Positions 58,041 through 64,000 of a DNA stretch of 64,000 nucleotides are shown here, piece after piece; the stretch's first letter is position 1; every line of letters begins with the position of its first letter. The stretch is taken from positions 132,581,325 to 132,645,324 of the forward strand of contig CM068829.1 of the NCBI GenBank assembly GCA_028554795.2, written 5' to 3'. Made by a program: the position numbers and the translations under genes. Under the pieces are notes generated by a model. The model saw only the letters and a list, made by a program, of their open reading frames with translations. It was not told the DNA's origin and ran no database searches. This DNA is from Sinohyriopsis cumingii. Taxonomy: Eukaryota > Mollusca > Bivalvia > Unionida > Unionidae.

Positions 58041-58603
58041 AGCACGTCGAATACAGGGTAGTACGAAACTGTTTATCAATAAGTGTAGCTTTCATTGTGA
58101 CATCACAGCGCGTGAGATTCAATCCGGATTATACCGAATCACACATTTTAGGATCATTTCGTCCAAAAATGTCTACGTACTTTAACATTGATATTGCCAT
58201 ATGCACTTCCCGGGGCGTCTGGATAATGACCTTCCAAAGGAATCTGGGTGCATAAGAATCCAGAATGAAGTGAATACCAGCCATTTAAAGGCATGAAGAA
58301 TCAAATTCTACAAGCTGACACCCATTACTGAAATAGATGGCATTGAATGCCTACATGACTTGTGTGACTTTTACTCTTTTATAGAAGGCGAACACTTGAG
58401 AGTTATATTTCAGACATTTAGTGTTTTCTTCCTTATTACCATTACCTGGCATTTTCATTATATTCATATGTACTTATAAATTGTATAACCCATCTGGGAT
58501 GGAGACAGCCTTGGTCTCAATATTAGCATATGCTTAGTTAATGTTAATATTTAAATCAAAGGATATATTGTAATACCTTGCCACACCATTTACTGATTTA
58601 TTG

Positions 58604-58605
<2 letters not shown>
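58041..58605. other. No gene recognised
   Basis: Intergenic sequence without recognised features. Confidence 0.4.

Positions 58606-58688
<83 letters not shown>
58606..58688. repeat. Compound (TA)n(GA)n microsatellite
   Basis: TA array to 58659, then AG/GA units to 58688. Confidence 0.95.
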
Positions 58689-58691
<3 letters not shown>

Positions 58692-58780
58692 TAACGTCAC
58701 CAGTACCGTATTTTCTGTAGGATTAGATAAATATATTTTTTCATATTATCACATATAGATATGATCTAATTTCAAAACAT

Positions 58781-59082
58781 TCGAGACCGCTCCAGTGGCC
58801 TAGTGGTTACAGCGTCCGCCTCGGATGCGGCAGGTCGCGTTTGTACCCCAGCCGAGTCATACCAATGACATACAAATGGTAGTAAAAGCTGCCTCACTTG
58901 GCGCTCAGAATTAAGAGGTTAGGACTGGTCGGCCTGGAGTCAGGATAATGTGGATGGGTGGGACATCATGCTACATGTCTGCGGCATGATGCTCTAGTGC
59001 TAGACATCACTATAAACTGCCACACTGTAGACACCGTTACAATATGACTGAAAAATTGTTGAAGCTACGTTAAAAATCCAAA

Positions 59083-59116
<34 letters not shown>

Positions 59117-59117
59117 C
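58781..59117 (+). repeat. SINE family B, near-full copy
   Basis: The head (CCAGTGGCCTAGTGGTTACA, then GCGTCCGCCTC) is an A-box-like tRNA-derived start, with a degenerate B-box at about 58831-58847. The body shares TACATGTCTGCGGCATGATG with 1-203, and the copy ends in (CA)n. It is unrelated to SINE family A in its body and tail. Confidence 0.85.
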
Positions 59118-60000
59118 ATCTTATCATATATAGATGAGATTTTAGTTCAAAGAATTCGACCTATCCATGAATATGTGGTAGTATAATAAAGAATACAAGT
59201 TCATTCTGTTGTAGTCTCATATTTCATGCGTCATACGCATTCCACACGTCACCACGCTTACATCAGACAACATACACATTCGCATCTCATACCTCATATA
59301 TTTTGCATATGCACTTGATACTTCGCATACGCACTTGATACTTCGTATACGCTAATCATACACTTCCCCGACCTCATACACATCATAATGTCACAGTCAT
59401 CATCAAAACTCTTCATAGTCTTCTAGTGACGTGGTATCTCTATTTACTTAAGTCTACCTTTCTATAATTTGAGAACAAAACACTTACCGTATATTTATTG
59501 TACTTGAGGGCAAAATGAGAAACAAATCGATATTATTTTACGAAGTGAAACTTCTTTCCCATACCAGACCTAGCTCTGTATTGAAGTGCTTCTCTGTTTC
59601 ATGTGCTAATATTAAATTAAACGGCAACCAAACAATGACAATTACGTGCATAAACAAAAAAATAATTTATTTAAAACATTTTGAAAAAGTTAGCTAAATA
59701 TTATACACCCTTAAAGAATACAAGAACTAAATCAAATTTGACGATTTTTCTTGCAAAAACGCATTGTGCGTAGATGTTTCAGTAACTTAAACAGTAATAA
59801 CTAAACTGCAATCTAAGTTTCCGTGAATTAATTTGAAAACGCAACCAAGTTAACTATCACAGAGCCCTGTATCGGTGACAAGCATAAATCAGATATCTTC
59901 TTTCACTAAAAACTTATGATGTATCAAAAATTAATAATATTTGTCGTTTGTTGAATTGTATATTAAATGCCTTCTGTAATCAACATAATTACTTAGCAAC

Positions 60001-60003
<3 letters not shown>
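59118..60003. other. No gene recognised
   Basis: AT-rich sequence with short local repeats of CATACGCACTTGATACTTCG type near 59305-59350. Confidence 0.4.

Positions 60004-60067
<64 letters not shown>
60004..60067. repeat. (TA)n microsatellite
   Basis: About 31 TA units. Confidence 0.95.
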
Positions 60068-60069
<2 letters not shown>

Positions 60070-61029
60070 AACTGATCGTCCACAAAATTGAGTTAAGTGC
60101 ATATGCGATCACAAGACATGGATATTTATAGTTTCTTTGTTAAGATATAAATTATCAGTCCCTGAGTGAACGCAAAGACCACAGTGTATGTGCCATGTGT
60201 GCCCAGTCTGACACGTGTTAATACTTGGTTCATTCATGATACATGCTAATTCTCGGACATGCTATGCATTCTATTCCGGAAATGTATGTAAAATCATTCC
60301 TCAGGCTATATACCATCTTCTGTGAAGTGATTAAATTCACAATGTGCACACACAAAACTATATATTACCGAAGTCTAAGTATTGATCTTTAATGGTGCCG
60401 GAAATTACTTAGTGTGTAATCTTCGCACCACGTGCAATGTACGTACATATTTAAGTATCGACAGATTGTGTCACAATATCATAGAGGAGATAATGAAGGA
60501 AAATGTCTACTTTACAAAAATAAAATCGTAGTAAAGTATTGTCTAAGAAAGTGTGAACTTTTCCTTCTAAGGAGACAATGAATAACACTACACACTTACT
60601 GAAGAAAATGTTCCTGGTTCATGACATGCTTAGGAAACTAAACCCAACCAATCGAATCACTCAGATCATCTGAATGAAGGATAATATTAAGTTATGATGG
60701 CTTTGGGTGGTCAGATCCTAATGACGTTATTGATAATTCTTCCACAGTAGTCTCATTCCTAGTAAAGCCTTAGAACATCATGTAACAATGTACGACATTC
60801 TTCACGATTTATCTTTCGATAATATGTCTGCATGATTAGTATTCGGGTCTTATGCAACCTGAGATAATTCATACAAGCAGTTTCGTAGTATCCTATAAAA
60901 TGTTGTTTTTCGGTTTTTCTTTGTTTCTTCAACAATCACATATTCTTCGATAAGACTTTCAAGGAACGTGTAAAAGCTGACATATCATTAGAAAATAATT
61001 AATAAGTCTTCTGTATTTAGCATTCTAGT
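60068..61029. other. 3' flank of HSPA12 gene 2
   Basis: Should contain the 3' UTR of gene 2 on the minus strand. No separate gene seen. Confidence 0.4.
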
Positions 61030-62078
61030 CTATAAGAAGTCAAAGTAGGCCACGAATTTGTCCTTCATTGTTTCCTCTTCCGCTTCGATCATCAGTTCGG
61101 TTTCACCAAACATCATCTTGACATCGACCCGGATGTGATCAGTTGTGTCCGGTAGTTTGACCACGACCCGACCCAGCATTTCACAGTTGGGATCTGTAAC
61201 AAACATGGGGTTCTTGTTGGGGCTTGCATAGATCTTCAGCAGCATTTCTTTCTGATTCGATTTGATCGTGACATGCTTGCCAGTTCTGGCTTCACCAATT
61301 CTAACGGATTCACCAACTTCAATATATTTCTTAAAAACATCTTTGCATCGTGCATTCCCTCCAACAGAAACTTTCTTGTCTTGTGGGTGCCTTGCGGGAT
61401 CGAATGGAGGCGAAATATTGATACCATACGTATACTTGGCGATTCTAGATGAGATGATCCGAGGTTTATGTCCAAATATTACGGCACCTTTCAAAACAGC
61501 CAAACCGGCTTCATGGGGAATGACTACCTTAGCCTTGGGGAAAGCCTTTCTGATAGCTTCTTGCACAAGCTGACATTCAGAAAATCCGCCCACCATTAAC
61601 AAAGATGTAGTACCTTTTACACCTGGTTTTTCAAGAAGCTCTGCTAGATGTGTAGTGATGTTGCTGATGCAGTTATGGAAAAGGTTTCTAAACAGGTCAG
61701 CGTCAAGACGCATTTTATCTGCGGTCCACTGAATTTTTCCTCGATAAGGAGTTTGCTCTATCGCGTCTTTGATTGTCTCTCCGCTATTTTCTTCATATGT
61801 GTCTTTAAGAGCAACCGGTATCTTTACGGTAATCTTGTCGTTAGTGTCCGTACGAACGTTTCTTTTCTTAACTTCGAGCTCTCTCAGCATTTCCATGTGA
61901 TCAGCCTTGTTTTCATCACAAAACGTCTTGAAAGTCGGGGCTCCGATAACTTTAATTATCATTTGGTTAAATTCCTCATCTACTTTTGTGCCACCCCACG
62001 CTCCACCGCTGGCTTTGTGGAGCTCTTTTATTGTTCCATCGGGTTGCTTCTCGTGGACTGTAATGTCTGCAGTTCCAC
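61030..62078 (-). CDS. HSPA12: HSPA12-like gene 2, last coding exon
   Basis: Begins after an AG at 62079-62080 and runs open to the stop at 61030. It contains GTADITVHEKQPDGTIKELH, LLMVGGFSECQLVQEAI, HEAGLAVLKGAVIFG and the final FDFL-stop. Length (1049 bases), phase and most residues equal those of 20076-21124, with scattered substitutions across the exon. This is a tandem paralog, not a recent identical copy. Confidence 0.92.
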
Positions 62079-62499
62079 CTAGAAAACACACATGATGCAT
62101 TTATAGAACGAAAGAGGTAATGCAATGGACAGAGATATGTAAATGAAAATGATGTTCCGAAGATAACAATTACAAGTCAAAGCTAAAATCTACACGTCAA
62201 GCTAAAAATTAAAATATCTAATTGCCTTTTAATGCGTGTGAAGAATACCCATTGTATAACAAGAGCTTGATTTAAGTAATGTGGAGCAGCAGATACAAAC
62301 TTCAGATCAAACTTCACCGATCAATAGTGTGCCAGTAGAATGGTATAATATTTATTTTCCATGATGTTGCTAAACACTGCTTAATTGGACCCGATGGCTT
62401 ATACATGATTTGTACACATTTTAAAGGCTGTTCCTACCGTATTAATTATCTGAGATCGTCTTCTGAATTTGGATGAAAAAAGACGACATAAACGTTTAC

Positions 62500-62638
62500 C
62501 TCCTAGATCTATCACCATGTATTTGTTGTCATCAAATTTCCCCTTACTAGAAAGCTGATCGGCGGAAAGCAGCTGACAGTACATGGCGGCAGCTTCGGGT
62601 TCAAGTGCAATGGTCAGGAGTGTCCCGTCTATACCAGC
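62500..62638 (-). CDS. HSPA12: HSPA12-like gene 2, penultimate coding exon
   Basis: 139 bases with the same splice sites and phase as 21871-22009. It reads AGIDGTLLTIALEPEAAAMY and KYMVIDLGG. The next exon upstream was not found before the window end, so the preceding intron is longer than 1.3 kb. Confidence 0.9.
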
Positions 62639-63851
62639 CTGTTTATCAAAAAGAGTTTTTCTTTATCGGAAAAATATTAAAAAACATAAATATTCATTGT
62701 AGTCGTGTAATTTAAAACCGTCGTTTCGAAAATCATTAAAACTTTAAAATTCAATGTTTTTCAGCTTAATAAGCTTTGTTGTGTTTTAGGGTCTTCAAAT
62801 TTGTCTTGATCGCTGACAAGACAAAGTTTTACCTTGTTACGAAGCAATTCCTATCGAGTGATTCCTAGTTGATGAGTTTCCTTACAACTCTTTCTGTCTA
62901 TTTCCCCTTAAAAATATTATGACTTCTTTCTTCTAAAAACGCAAATAAAAGACCCGAAGAAATCTTGCATAAGAAATTATGCACAAGTATGTCAATAAAA
63001 TGAGTATGTTCAAGCGTCATGAAATAGTTCAAAAATACTCTTCATAGTGAAGATAATTCCAGTAGTACCAAACTCCATCAAGTGCTATTTGAAAGTTCCC
63101 ATGTGCTACTGAACTTTTATTGAACTGTTTGCTGAACTTTAGACCACTTTAGAGTAAATTAAACATGTTAGAGATTTATGTAATTTTAACCAAACTACAA
63201 TTGTTCATGCACTTAATGAACCAACTTCACAAATATGAATTCACAAACTCGCAAATAAGTATTGTAGTGAGGTATGTAATATAATCGAATTACAGCTGCA
63301 TATGTTTTCATTGCACAAACGTGGCAAATAATAATCCATAACACACAAATAATTATTGTTACTTCATAATTTTAATTGCGGCAGCTGACATCTTGAATTT
63401 GTTTATCTTTGCTGAAAAGTAATAAAAAGTTCAATACAGTTCATTCCATATTTCTAAATATAAAATTATTTATTTTTGTAAATAGAAGAGAAAAAAAAAA
63501 CAGGTTATAGTGTTATTTTTCATGTTCAAAATAAAATCTAACCCATACAGCAAGTAGCATGACAGATCAATCACCTTTCATAGACCATGGCGTTTATTCC
63601 ACCTTTAAAAGAAAGGAACAAGGCTGAACTCGAGTTGTACAGTTATTTTCTCGGCAATCAAAAACTAACACGCAGCCAACTGCAAACTTCCACCTTATTT
63701 CATTTAAAAATGCTATATTTTGTTGTCATTGGTCTCAAGGGCCTTTTCAACACATTATTGGCTATATCGCGCCAAGGAAATGGGAGGTAAGAGACCTTCC
63801 ATAGGACATAAAGGCAGTCTACAATCCCTGGCCTGGCCCGGTATGGAACTA
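62639..63851. other. Intron of HSPA12 gene 2; nothing else recognised
   Basis: AT-rich. A short plus-strand frame at 63587-63790 has no recognisable similarity. Confidence 0.5.

Positions 63852-63910
<59 letters not shown>
63852..63910. repeat. (TA)n microsatellite
   Basis: About 29 TA units. Confidence 0.95.
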
Positions 63911-63913
<3 letters not shown>

Positions 63914-64000
63914 GTATGTTTGTATGGATACATACTTATATAAAAGAACTTTGTATACAATAAAGTCAGTATAATAAATTATGTGAATTAAATACCGAAT

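Overview
This is a stretch of animal genomic DNA, most likely from a bivalve mollusc or another lophotrochozoan. The reasons are spliced HSPA12-type (Hsp70-like) genes in tandem, long (TA)n, (GA)n and (CA)n arrays, two tRNA-derived SINE families, one with a tail close to AATGGCGTTAAACACTACAACAA, and Penelope-like, LINE, pogo-like and hAT-like remnants. No sequence search was possible, so the species is an inference.

Host genes. Two HSPA12-like genes lie head to tail on the minus strand. Gene 1 has four coding exons (42596-42904, 25063-25278, 21871-22009, 20076-21124), all open and joined by GT-AG introns. Gene 2 is represented by its last two exons (62500-62638, 61030-62078); its 5' part lies beyond the window. 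A 24-bp/12-bp minisatellite lies just upstream of the first coding exon of gene 1.

Virus-like elements. Three Polinton/adintovirus-like elements are present. Element 2 (25488-41970) sits inside the first coding intron of HSPA12 gene 1. It has ~638-bp terminal inverted repeats and a 5-bp target duplication (GCATG). It carries a full virion and replication set: a basic protein, a double jelly-roll-type major capsid protein, a pX-like protein, an adenain-like protease, a phage-fibre-like protein, a hydrophobic protein, a penton-like protein, an HNH homing endonuclease, Cys-rich mini-proteins, a DNA polymerase B joined to an SF1 helicase and an HNH nuclease, a DDE integrase, a zinc-ribbon/PLA2 protein and a packaging ATPase. 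Several genes have single frameshifts. Element 1 (about 1641-14457) is an older, inverted, collinear relative full of stops. It has an internal deletion, is cut at its right end by a pogo-like transposase, and is interrupted by a SINE and a LINE. Element 3 (about 52.5-56.2 kb, possibly more) is a heavily decayed relative. It has the same type of integrase, zinc-ribbon/PLA2, protease and fibre, but a conventional Polinton-type PolB in place of the PolB-helicase-HNH gene.

How the genes fit together. The integrase inserts the linear element through its inverted repeats. PolB (with the fused helicase in elements 1 and 2) copies it. Capsid, penton, fibre, pX-like protein, protease, PLA2 and ATPase would build, mature and fill an icosahedral particle. 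The most unusual signals are the PolB-helicase-HNH fusion, the apparent exchange of polymerase module between related elements, a classic -1 slippery site linking the pX-like protein to a protease that lacks its own upstream AUG, a variable middle domain in the penton-like protein, and a palindromic two-way promoter with heat-shock elements inside element 1.
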